This document shows, in pieces, positions 11,330 through 23,100 of a DNA stretch of 64,000 bases. Location of the stretch: positions 59,165,413 to 59,229,412 of the forward strand of contig CP137666.1 in NCBI GenBank assembly GCA_037976565.1, in the 5' to 3' direction. Numbering within the stretch: position 1 is the stretch's first letter; each line of letters opens with the position of its first letter. Under the pieces are notes generated by a model that had not been told where the DNA came from, did no database searches, and was given only the letters and a program-made list of their open reading frames with translations. Origin of the DNA: Mesocentrotus franciscanus (taxonomy: Eukaryota; Echinodermata; Echinoidea; Camarodonta; Strongylocentrotidae). The position numbers were made by a program, and so were the translations under genes.

Positions 11330-11612
11330 CCGTTCTCATTCACTTCGTTGGAAGTGAGCTAGTGATGTTCCGCGCGAAACGTCACTAGCTCACTTTCGTT
11401 CAAAGTACACTTCCGTTCACATTGCACGTTAGAGTGGTCCAAACCACTCTTAATAACACCCGTTCCTCAAAACCACCTTCCGAGGTGGTCTTCTGGAGTG
11501 GTCCAGAAGTCCACTTCCTGGACCACTTTGACCGTTCTCACTCACCTAAGAACCGCTCCTGAGGAACGACGGGTCTTAGTTAGACCGCTCCAACGAAGTG
11601 AATGAGATCACC
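11330..11612. mobile_element. Foldback MITE
   Basis: The ends CTCATTCACTTCGTTGGA and TCCAACGAAGTGAATGAG are perfect inverted repeats. The interior is rich in further small palindromes (AGTGGTCC, GAGGAACG). It is non-coding. The target duplication is not clear. Confidence 0.7.
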
Positions 11613-12711
11613 CACTCTGTTATATTTTCACTTCTCTATACTTTCCTCATGTAATTCCACTGAAGCACTTTAAGCACACTGTACCTGTTATACAAAGTGT
11701 TATATTATTGATTTACATTTGTTATTATAAAGATTATGAACAGGCAAACTTCCATACTATCAACAATTTCCATGTCACTCTTTTCCAAGTTAATTCCTAG
11801 TATGAAATATCCATTCCACTTGCTGTTTCATTTCAACTAGAAACTGATGGGTAATTATCTAAAATATTGAATTATGCTTCCAATAATTTTTTCTTCTTCT
11901 AATCAATACATGTGTGTACAAGAATTGATAATGATGAGAGCCTTCCAATGTACTTGTTTTATATGCTGATAAATTGAAGTAAGTTTCTATTATGTTCTAT
12001 TATATTCATTGTTGAGCAAGATTTTATAATGCTATGGGAGCATATAAAGCTTTCATCATTGTAGTCAGATGAGTATTGTGATTTTATGATATCTTGTCCA
12101 GACTTTTATTCAAGACTCGACCAAATTTATATAAAATATATCTTGAATTTTATTTAGCTCTTTTGATTTTCAAATATACAGATTCTCTATCTCGTTAGCT
12201 GTGTATGTTTTTCCAATGTGTTTAAAGTAAATGTTTCTGAGTCATTTTTTCTAATATGTACATTTTTATATGATCTAACAGGATTATATCATAGCGTCTT
12301 ATTTTGGAAGAGTCCAAAATATATCTGTATGGATCTTAACAAATGGCTGTAATCAATGAATAAAATGAGAGGGGAGTCAAAGAGCTCTCGTGTAAGATAT
12401 TGAAAGTATTGTATTTGTTTAATATTTTTTTAATGAAAGAGTTATTTAATGTTATCATAAAGTCTTTTGAAAAGAAAATCAGCCGGGCAATTTCAATACC
12501 CCATTGTATATCCCATTAGAATAGAAACCATGTTCAGATTATGTAATAACTCCTTCGTCAAATACGTAATTTCCCTGTTTGTACATAGATTAGTGGACAA
12601 GGCTATTGAAATTGCCTTAGGTTGAATTTAAAGTCCTTGCGATTGTTTTATATTTTTACATAGCCTTTGAACACATATTTTATATATTCATAGAGAAGGA
12701 AAGTGTAAGGG

Positions 12712-12713
<2 letters not shown>

Positions 12714-12745
<32 letters not shown>

Positions 12746-12968
12746 AGGAGGAAAAGGGAGAAAGAGAGAGAATGGGAAGGGTAGAGAGGGGGAAAAAGAA
12801 AGAAAGGACAGATAGAAGGAAAAAAGGAGAGATAATGTAAACAAGGATAGAGAGGAAGATAAAGGAGAGAGAGAGACAATGAGAAGGAAGGAGAGAGAGA
12901 GAGACAATGAGAAGGAAGGAGAGAGAGAGAGAGAGAGACAATGAGAAGGAAGGAGAGAGAGAGGTAGG
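12714..12968. repeat. GA-rich low-complexity tract
   Basis: Runs of (GA)n alternate with AGAAGGA words. The long open frames on the minus strand here, rich in Leu/Ser, are by-products of this composition. Confidence 0.95.
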
Positions 12969-14379
12969 GTGGGGTGGGGCTAGTGTAACCGGCAAGAGAA
13001 TGGTACCCGTACATTTGTAATACCAGGGAGACATCTCCCTGGTTCAACGCACAATTTTGAAGCTGATCCGAGAACAGCTTGCTCTTCCTCTTATTCAATA
13101 TTATGTCATGATTCGACAACGACTTAGTCATGTTAGTACAGGATTGAATATAGAGCAAATCAGAAATCACTTTATAGAAAGTAAATTCTTCGTTATTTAG
13201 GAAAATAACGATTGTTATAATTTATTTAATATGTCTTTGGTTTTGGTTGTGTCTTGAAACCCAACCATTGTAAGTGTAGGCCTAAAGTTAAATTAGGTAT
13301 AATATTTTTCATAATTAGGACATCAGCAAATAAAAAAAGGCTGTTTGCTTGCATCATACAAATCCAGTTGTAAAGATTCTGCATGCTTTGTATAAACAAA
13401 ATCATCCCGATGTCGATAATAAAATTGCGTTTCAACACTACTAAAAATTAAAAATGTATATTTATTTACCCCCCCCCCCTTCCTCCCTCAATCACCCCTT
13501 CCCAATCAAGAACATCATTCATTTCTTACCTATAATCATGACAAAATTGAAGAGGCCAAGGATACGTCTTCATATTTGTTACAAACTGGCCTCGAACATG
13601 ATAATTTTATATTCGCTTGCAACCGCCTGCAATTCATACAAATTTTCATTGAAGCGAATGCCTACGATGAAAGTTTTGGGTAGTTCTAGCAATTCATCTC
13701 CCCAACTTAACACAAGAGAAGGAGGAGGAGGAGAAGGAGAAGGAGGAGGAGGAGAGAGAGAGAGGGAGAGAGAGAGAGAGAGACAGACAGCTAATTTGAT
13801 AGTGGCTAAACGAAACCCCATGAAGCTTAAACCCCTGTCCTCTCTCCTCTCTCCCCTAGCTACTTACCCCCTCCCCCGCCCTCCCCCCTCCATCCCTTCC
13901 TCGATCCTCCCTCCCCTCTCTCGTCCAACATATGATTATTTCTCTCTACTTCTATTTATCTGCATTCCTATGACACAAACTGTTATATTCATAATCATGC
14001 AACAGGCCTTGCATTAAAGGCGTTAAGAATAAATTCGCAGACAGATATATGAGTAAATCCAGATTTTATTGTAAAAATCATTCTTATGAACAAATAGGCC
14101 TATGTCAGAATTATAGGTGAATTAATTAGGACAAATCAAAAACTTAAATCACAGCCCCCGCTATATGCGCCCATTCATTACAGCTTCCTGCCCATGCAGA
14201 GAGGCTCAACCAACGTGAATTAGGTAAGATATACCACAACGCAGATACAGTTCAGTGATTTGACTTCAAAAGAACTCGATGAGGACAACAAAGTATATTT
14301 GCTATATTTACATATAGTATGTAGATGGGTCAGTTTTTATATTGTGCCCTCCAACGGCAACGCATTAGTACGGTACTAT

Positions 14380-14564
14380 ATACTAGCTGTTATGAAAGCA
14401 GATATTAGTACGGGTACTTCAATCGTGGCGTCAAGTTGAGTTGAGTGGTCTCTGCTGGCATGTAACTCTCTAGCTCATCACGACGATAGTGTGTATCTGA
14501 CAGTGAAAAAAAAAAATACTGAAAGACTTCATAATTATATACACTGATCAGAGAATACCCGAAT
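14380..14564 (+). promoter_or_regulatory. Presumed 5' UTR / promoter-proximal region of the receptor gene
   Basis: The 180 bp before the start codon are well conserved in the duplicated unit (61540-61724), more so than most of the flanking sequence. A TATA-like word is present in the second copy (GATATAAGTACTGG at 61565-61578) where this copy reads GATATTAGTACGGG. The transcription start cannot be fixed from sequence alone. Confidence 0.35.
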
Positions 14565-14664
14565 ATGTTACCTAGGCCAGTGAGCTATGGGGATTTTCTA
14601 CTCCTCGGACTCGCAGCCCTGAGCTTCGGCCCCAAACTTTTGGCTGTTCAAGGGGACAATGCTC
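14565..14664 (+). CDS. Receptor exon 1: signal peptide
   Basis: The ATG at 14565 opens 33 codons plus one base before a GTAAGT donor. The peptide has a basic Arg at position 4, a hydrophobic core FLLLGLAALSFG and a small-residue region before QGD, so cleavage is expected near residues 27-30. An almost identical exon lies at 61725-61824, which supports both the exon limits and the start codon. Confidence 0.9.
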
Positions 14665-14924
14665 GTAAGTTCTTTATCAGTTTCTTTTTCCCTTTTTTTT
14701 TTTTAAAATTAACTTTGTCGATTTGATTTCATTTGCTCTACTTTTCTACCAAGTGAGGTCACCATTTCAAATTGTGCTTTTATCATGTCTAAATACGTTG
14801 AAATTATGTTTTGCTTAAATCTACATGCGACATAGTTCCCCCCTCTCCCTCTTTTTTTTCTCTGTCTCTCTTTTCCCATATCATTCTCTCTCCTTCTTTC
14901 TCACTCTTTCTCGCGCGTTTGCTA

Positions 14925-14960
<36 letters not shown>

Positions 14961-17900
14961 AATATATCTATCTATCTATCTATCGATATATCCATATATT
15001 CATTTATCTATCTCTTTCCCGCTCTCCCTCCCTTTAATTTTTAGATCTTTCCGTAGTGAAAGTAAACTTGCTAGTTCTCGCTTATTTTACCCCTAATGAA
15101 ATCATTAGGGGGAAAGTAAAAAGGCCGAAAAGGCCTAGGATAACCATAATTGTCCACAGGCGCAAAAGACTCGTTTCTACTTGTTCACGCTTGACATAAT
15201 ATTGCTGCTGCTAATTTACTTTTCATTATAACCTTTCAAGCCGCCGCCACGGCCACCACCATCACCATTATTCATTACTGCTACTATATTGGGCCTACTA
15301 TATGCCCATACCACGCACCACCACCACTATACCATCACTACCATCACAACAACAACTAATAATACTACTCCTATTACTAACTACTCTACCATTACAATCT
15401 ACTGCACCTTTCGCTATATTGTGTAGGCCTACTAGGCCTACTTATAACACGTTAGTTAGAATACTATGGGCATAATACTTATTGTTAACATTATAATTAC
15501 TACTGCTGTACATAAAATATATAAGATTATATCTTAAATTTATTCCATGGCATTTACAATTCAAAAATACGCATACGGATACGCCCTTCTATTATCATCG
15601 AGTGTTCCAAATCAACATTGCACGCAATTAACTACTATATAGGGCTACCATAAAAGTATACCATAAACGGACGCGTATTAGGTCAGTTTAATTAGGGTAC
15701 TTTGAGTTGAACAAGTGCGATATCATCTCGGTTTGTATCCGGTGAGTTTTATATCTTCTCTACTAGCATCCGGTTGTAAGAGTATTTTTTTTAAATAAAT
15801 TAAACTACGTGCAGCAAATACGCGTTTAAATTTGAGTATCTTGAAAAGACAAAGCAAACGGTTTTTTTCTAGCAAAACTATATTTTGCTCAGTAACATAA
15901 ATTTGGAAATTATTAGTTAAAAAAAAAAAATTAAATCACCTGTTAATTTGTTTTATAATGGATTTTTTACTAATTTAATCGACTCTCTACTTTGTCTGTT
16001 TTCACCTCTATGACTCTAAATAATTCATATTTTATTCTCATGCGGTAACTGTATTTTATTATTCTTATTATATATACAGGGTAGCCCCATCAGTTACATA
16101 CACTGTTCTCCCAGAGGGCCCTATATCTATTTCATCTGCATATAGTGTACATACATATAATGGTTTTTGTTGTTTTATTTTCTATTATTTTTGTTAATTT
16201 GCTTAGCTAAATCATAAAATGCTTACGATATTTTTTGATAGTCGGCGGGTCTACATTTGACAAGTTTTGAGCTTTTCAGTAGACTCCTCCACATTTTCTA
16301 ATTTCGTATTTGTTGTTCTAGACGTCAACCTGTTTATTATGCTCTGTATTGTTTTCTCAAATCAATATAACTATTTGTTGTAAACTAGAATAATTTGTGG
16401 AATATGAATAAATAAAAATAAATGTGATGGCTTTGGATACACCATGATAATGACTTATCAACATCGTGAGAGTAATTTTAGCTTGCAAATGAGCTACATC
16501 TTAACACGAAGTTGATATGCATTCATATTTGAATATCATAATTATTGACTTAACTCGCGTCGCTCTTGATTCACGATAAATCTATCGACCACTTTTAGAA
16601 GTCACTAAACTGATATAAATAGAAGTTTATATATATTGTCTGCTATAGTTTCCAGGTCCATATATCTACTGCGCATTTTGCAAATAGAATAATTTTGTTT
16701 CAAATTGTATATCATATCTGTCGTGGTCAATCTACAGGGTATAGTCTGATATCATAACCTTCAATTCTAAAGTCCATGTAGTTTGTATGAATCAGTCAGA
16801 AAGTTGGATTATCCCAAGGGAATTAACTTGGCCCTGTGAGAGATTTTTCATTTATTATCATCGGATGACGGGTCACCTATTTATTGTGGCAAGGTTCAAG
16901 GTTCTATTTCGTTTTCAGCTTGGTAGGCATGGCGCGGAATACAATCAAAGCAGACATTTATACAAACGAACACTACACTTTACCCTGATACCCTAGCCAT
17001 GCCAACGAGACCGACACCAGACCGACAACAGACCAAACGAACACTACACTTTACCCTGATATCCTAGCCATGCCAACGAGACCGACACCAGACCGACAAC
17101 AGACCAAACGAACACTACACTTTAACCTGATACCCTAGCCATGCCAACGAGACCGACACCAGATCGACAACAGACCAAACGAACAATACATTTTACCCTG
17201 ATACCCAAGCCATGCCAACGAGACCGACACCAGACCGACAACAGACCAAACGAACACTACACTTTAACCTGATACCCTAGCCATGCCAACGAGACCGACA
17301 CCAGATCGACAACAGACCAAACGAACAATACATTTTACCCTGATACCCAAGCCATGCCAACGAGACCGACACCAGACCGACAACAGACCAAACGAACACT
17401 ACACTTTAACATGATACCCTAGCCATGCCAACGAGACCGACACCAGATCGACAACAGACCAAACGAACAATACATTTTACCCTGATACCCAAGCCATGCC
17501 AACGAGACCGATATTAGACGGACTTCAAAATTTACATTACCCACTATGGCCAAGAATAGGTCGGTATGGAGTCGGTCGTGAATCGGTTTGGTGTTGTGTC
17601 TGAGGTAGGTCTACCCGGTCACACCGCCAAACTGATTCCACACCGATTGTTTCCAGGCTATTCATTTTAATGTACATTTAGTTCGGGTTATCGTCAGTCT
17701 GGCGTAGGTCTTACCTGACTCTAGGTCTTCAATTTTTTATACACTAAACACCTTTACGGTAAAAAGAAAGTATTTCGTCGGGTTGAAAAGCGGTCCTGAA
17801 TTACACAATTACTGTTGCCTATAATAACTAGGTACCTATATACGTGTTTTTAAACAATGTGATAATTTGTCTAGTTATAAAAAACAAAATCGAATGTTGT

Positions 17901-20040
17901 GATTAAGATCACAACATTTCATGTCAAGTTTTTGGTTTACACGTTAGAAACAAACACACAATATTGGTAGAAAACAGGATACTATGTTTTGCATTGTATT
18001 ATTTCTTGTGTTCAGATGTCATGGACGTACGATAGAAAAGTGACTAATGACGTTTGAACTCTATTTTACAATAATTTCCCTAAACAAATGCAAAATGATT
18101 CACAAGGGTTCTTATATTGTAATCACTTTGGAATGCCTTATTTATTTTGTTGGGTTACATAAGTATACGCCTTGTTTTTCTTTTGAAATACTTATGTGAT
18201 TCAACTCCGTCTACTTTAAATGTATTTTCGTGAATAAAAATTGTAATAAAAAGGTATTGTAGAAACGAATAAAAATTAGAAACTTGAAACCCTAAATGCT
18301 CTGGATTTGATTACTAAAATGGATGAGCGATGACAATGAATTAAACGTATACATTTATGATTAAAGAGTAGCATACATATTATTTATGTGCAGATAATAT
18401 ACAACAGTAGTATTTGTGTGCATGTGTTGTGTGGACGTCTACTTTAAATGTATTTCGTGATTAAAAATTGACAATAATTAATTGTAAAAAAAGGTATTGT
18501 AGAAACGAATAAAAATTAGAAACTTGAAACCCTAAATGCTCTAGATTTGATTACTAAACTGGATGAGCGATGACAATGAATTAAACGTATACACTTATGA
18601 TTAAAGAGTAGCATACATATTATTTGTGTGCGGATAATATACAGCAGTAGTATTTGTGTGCATGTTTTCTTTTTATTATTCTAATACACCGCAAGTAATT
18701 CCTTTTGACACCGGAGGTTGTCCTTGTGTTTGTTTATTCCATTCTTTTCTAGGGTAACTAGTGTATTTGTATCGCGAACAGTATTTCACTTTATTCTGTA
18801 TGATAATAATAATAATATCAGTCCCTGCTATACGAATCTGTGAAGTCACTTAAAGACACTTCATATAGGTCCTACTTTCAATTTTACAAAAGTTTCTTTA
18901 CTGTTCTTTTAGAATCAAATATTGAGTGTTTTCTTAATTGATTTTTCATTATTCCCAGTACATTAAACGAGTACAGAATATCTATACACAGCTCAGCTAT
19001 ATTTTTAATGACATGAACCTTGCTCTATCAATGCTCTCTTGAATTGACAATTATACTGATAGGCAAGTATAGCCAAATATATATTTGATACATTACCTTT
19101 AGTCTCATTTGATGGAAACCATACCGTCAACCAACCTTGATCAATCCGGAAAGGAGACCCTGAACCCACAAATAATGACCACGGGACTTGTACTCTTTGA
19201 TTAACTCGGAAATGACGTGCAAAGCGGAAGCTCAAAAGAACCAGGGACAGAGTTATGGTCAACGTGGATTGATTATCGAAGAACGGAAATTTAAGCTAAG
19301 ATGTTGGAGAGATAATTTCTTTGTTGGTATATAAGTACTGCATTCAGTGGTAATTCGACCTATTTCACTAAAATCTACCACAATACCAGGATATGGCCAG
19401 TGGGATGACCAACATTATCTCAATTCCCCCGTACGCGGATGCATCTCCATTGTTTTGAAAAGTATTGCCGGTTTTTTAATTTTTCCTACTCTTCCATTTC
19501 GCCTGTTTGTAAATAGATGTAAAAAGAAGATGTTTGGGTTTGTCATCGCACGTCAATTCTTAATTAGTACTAACAAAATCTTTGGCGACAATTACTGCTC
19601 TTCTCCCAACCGAATTCCTAACCTCAACCCTTGACCCAACACGACACCTGTAAACTTAACTCTAATCTTTATCTAAAACCTAATCGCAATCTTATACCTT
19701 CGATAACTTTGTCCGACGAAATGATCAACCAGGAGCAAAGGTAGGCAGAGCATAATGTCGGATATCTGAGAAGTCGTGTGAACATTAAGGGTAGTCATTC
19801 ATTATGTGTCCTTTGCTGTCAAGGCCTGGTTTAGACTTTGTAAATTGGCACCAAATATCCACATATGTTTTAAACAAGGATATGACCCACTTCGTGCCTT
19901 TTATACGTATTTGCTCCCAACATGGCGGAATGGTGGAGCCTCATGACGGTGCTACATGAATCGATCTTGGTTGTCATTTTGAAAAGAAAAGTTTCATCCA
20001 TGGAATGCTGCATCGTCTCTCTACCTCCCCTCTCTACCTC

Positions 20041-20089
<49 letters not shown>

Positions 20090-20127
20090 TTCTCTCTCTC
20101 TCTCACTCTCTCTCTCTCTCACTCTCT

Positions 20128-20166
<39 letters not shown>

Positions 20167-23100
20167 CACATATATATATATATATCATACGTAAATAATC
20201 AAAGGATATATCATGAGAGAGAGAGATTATAGTACACTGCACTTGAAACTGATTCATTCTTGTCATACAATAGGTGAATTCTGTTGAATCGTTGGTTTTG
20301 ATTTGGGATCTTTCTGTTAACCTTGCGGTAAGAAAGCAGTGTACACGAAATCACGGTCAGTGAACACACTGGACAAATATATGCCAGTTTTCTTCTGTTA
20401 TGCAAATCTGATTGGTTCTTAGAGTACTCCATGCTATTGTTCCGACTTTTGTTGGAGTTTGGTGGAGTCACGCATTCCCGCCATTTACCGTAACCATGAA
20501 ATGTGAATTCAGCCATAGAATTTCGAACGATTTCTTTAGACGTGCATAAGTGGCACTATTTTAGTGAAACCATCTACAACATCTCTTTCATTTGTGAGTG
20601 TCTGTGTGTTGAATTTTGCCCCATCATGAACATAAAGGAAAATCCAACCTTAAAAGAAAACTAGTCTAAAAGAAAACAGAAAATCAGAGAAAACAGACAT
20701 GTGAAAGTTTGAACGAAATCGCACAAAAGATAAGAAAGTTATGACTTTTATGAAAGTTGTAATCACTATACGTATGGGAACTGTAAATTGGCTGAATCGG
20801 TAATGTCATTGTGATGTAGTGGCGAACAATTTTCCCATTTGATCGAACACACAAAATGACTATATTTTTCTTTTCGAAATGAATGACTCAGGGTCTCTTT
20901 TCTTTTAGAGAAATATAATAATATATTATCAATAACATACTTTGAGTAGTGCCCCAAGGAAGAAGGCACATAGAAGAAAAACATAAATTAGTGATATTTT
21001 TGTACACGACAAACGGGAGAGTTATTCGTGACTACGTCACAATACACTAACAAAACTGCCAATCTAAGGTTCCCATAGCTGTAGTGATCTCATATTTCAA
21101 ACATTCATAAATCTTTTACTATTGGTGAGATTTCTTTCAAACTGTCGTCATTCTGTCTCTCTTACTTGTTTGCTCAGTGCTTTCATTAAAATGAACTTAT
21201 TACCAAGGTTGGATTGGTTGGATTGACTTTTATACACCATTTTATTTTCTGTTTCTTACTTCGCTATAGCTCCCTGTACCCCCACCCCCTTCGTGCCCCA
21301 TTTAATACATTACTTTATTGTATTTCTTCCTTCTATATAGCTCCCTGTACCAACGGTACCCTTCAATGCCCCATCAGCAAAGCTTGTTACCTCCCTGAAG
21401 CTGTTTGTGACTCTTATGACGATTGTGGTACTGGTTTCGATGAAATGGAATGCCCAGAATTAGGTAAGTTTACTATTGCATCTAAAGGTCAAAATTTGTA
21501 TATGATCTGCAGATTCATTAAATGTTTTTTTTTTAATGTATGAATAGGAAATGTCAGACAGCAAACTGCATTCACATATTTGTTTAACTGCTTGCCATTA
21601 TCGTTTAAATTTTTGTTCAAATGCTACAAAAGCATTATCCATAATAATTTGAAAGCGCAAAGTATTCACTTATTTGAATGACGTTATTCATTAATCTTTA
21701 CTCGTAATCTCTAAATATTATCCGATGCTTTCTTATTGAAAGAATCCAAGTCAATCTTAAATCACTGACATTTCTGCCATGCGTATGATTTTCCAACGTA
21801 AACATAGTAAACGCAATTTCTGGTACCACATTATATGATTATAGAGCCTTTTCTGTTTAATGTAGAAATGGTATTGTTGATATCAAAAGCAGCATTGTGA
21901 TAAAATTCACATGTGCTTGTTATAGCTATGTCAAAATAAATTGCTTCAACGTTGATGGCTTGATTATTATTGTTACTATGCTAATGATTTACGTATATGA
22001 TTACCTGGATTCATTCACGCAAACAAGGTGTGCACTACCTCCACTCACTTTCAAGTATTCCTACCATAATTGTAGTTAAAGAAATTGCATATGTCATATG
22101 ATAGAGCTGGGCAGGGGCGGATCCAGCCGGCGGCAAGGGAGGGGGCCAAAGAGGGGGCCCACCTCGTGAGAAAATTCGAAAATCATGCCGGCCGATTTTT
22201 CGCTCAGTTGGGAGGGGGTGTAGTGAGCTTTATTATTTTTGCCAGGGGGGGGCCCCGAACCCCTGGATCCGCCACTGGAGCTGGGAATGGGATTGATTTT
22301 ATCAGGAACGACATTGTGTGAAATTCACTTGATCTAGTTATGGCTATGGCAGGTTAAATTGCCTCAATGTTGATGGCTTAATCAGAGTTATCAAGGTAAT
22401 GGTATAATGGACTGAAAAACCACTTTCTGCCCCTGATCGGATCGCCATAACCATCTTTAGTCACGTGAATTAGTGTTAGTTAATCTCAACATGAGGCAAA
22501 GCGAAGTCCTAAAGCGATAAGGACACACTTTTACCAAAAAAGGGAGTGAGTTGCAATTAAGCTTTTCATTTAAAACAAAAGTGCAGGCCAATAAATATAC
22601 GTCGCAGAGAGCAGGGGCCGGGGTGGAACTGTAAGTTGCCTGTCGAAGAGCAGTTCATGATATGATTATTGCATGCACCCTAGAAGCATTAGAATAGTGC
22701 AAGTATAGTCAACTGTATAGTCGCTTAACCTATACCAGATAGTCTGATTGTTTTCCAATCAGCTTATTAGATTGGTCGATTTAAACAATGATAACAAATA
22801 CAAATGATAACTAGACATGTAATACTTGTTTATAACAAGTATAGGTGGGCTGTTCCAAGTGCATGCCACACATGTTTAGTGACATACTAAGTAGTTAAGA
22901 TAACATTGGCATGATTTGACCTTATTTTTTGAAATAATCCTCTTATACAGGTCTATTAGTGTGCCAAATTTCAAGTCTATACAATGCATGGTTTTACAGA
23001 AACCATGTACAGTATATTTGACCTTTGACCCTCAAATCTAAATATCAAAATGAAATATGCATTTTCCGATTTTGTTTTTTTATAAGAAATCATTTCTCCG

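Larger units (their letters stand above)
6085..12660 (+). other. Possible 3' UTR and intergenic region, no coding exon seen
   Basis: There is no supported exon in these 6.5 kb. Close polyadenylation signals exist (AATAAA at 6117 and 6546), and a further GAATAAAATG lies at about 12358, so the 3' UTR could be short or long. The sequence holds foldbacks, one SINE, microsatellites and at least four hairpin repeats, listed separately. An open frame at 10834-11115 has no recognisable feature. Confidence 0.5.
12965..19640 (+). repeat. Segmental duplication, unit 1 (5' part of receptor gene)
   Basis: Long blocks are repeated in the same orientation at 57.79-64.0 kb: about 12965-14015 with 57800-59420, about 14380-15245 with 61545-62335, about 17840-18240 with 63040-63425, and about 18995-19600 with 63420-64000. 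The blocks include the first coding exon and its upstream region. Differences are scattered substitutions plus large insertions or deletions, so the duplication is not very recent. Confidence 0.9.
14665..21340 (+). other. Receptor intron 1
   Basis: This 6.7-kb intron has no supported exon inside. It contains (TATC)n at 14931-15000, a 71-bp satellite, a 228-bp direct duplication, a CT/TA microsatellite block and a foldback element, listed separately. The stretch 15250-16950 is AT-rich with no recognised structure. Confidence 0.85.

Noticed and set aside
12648..13170. Long minus-strand frames rich in Leu and Ser
   Set aside because: They lie on the GA-rich tract. All three frames stay open because the repeat has no stops, and there is no domain or splice support.
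16960..17515. CRISPR-like array of regularly spaced repeats
   Set aside because: The units are contiguous 71-bp tandem copies without variable spacers, in an intron of an animal gene.
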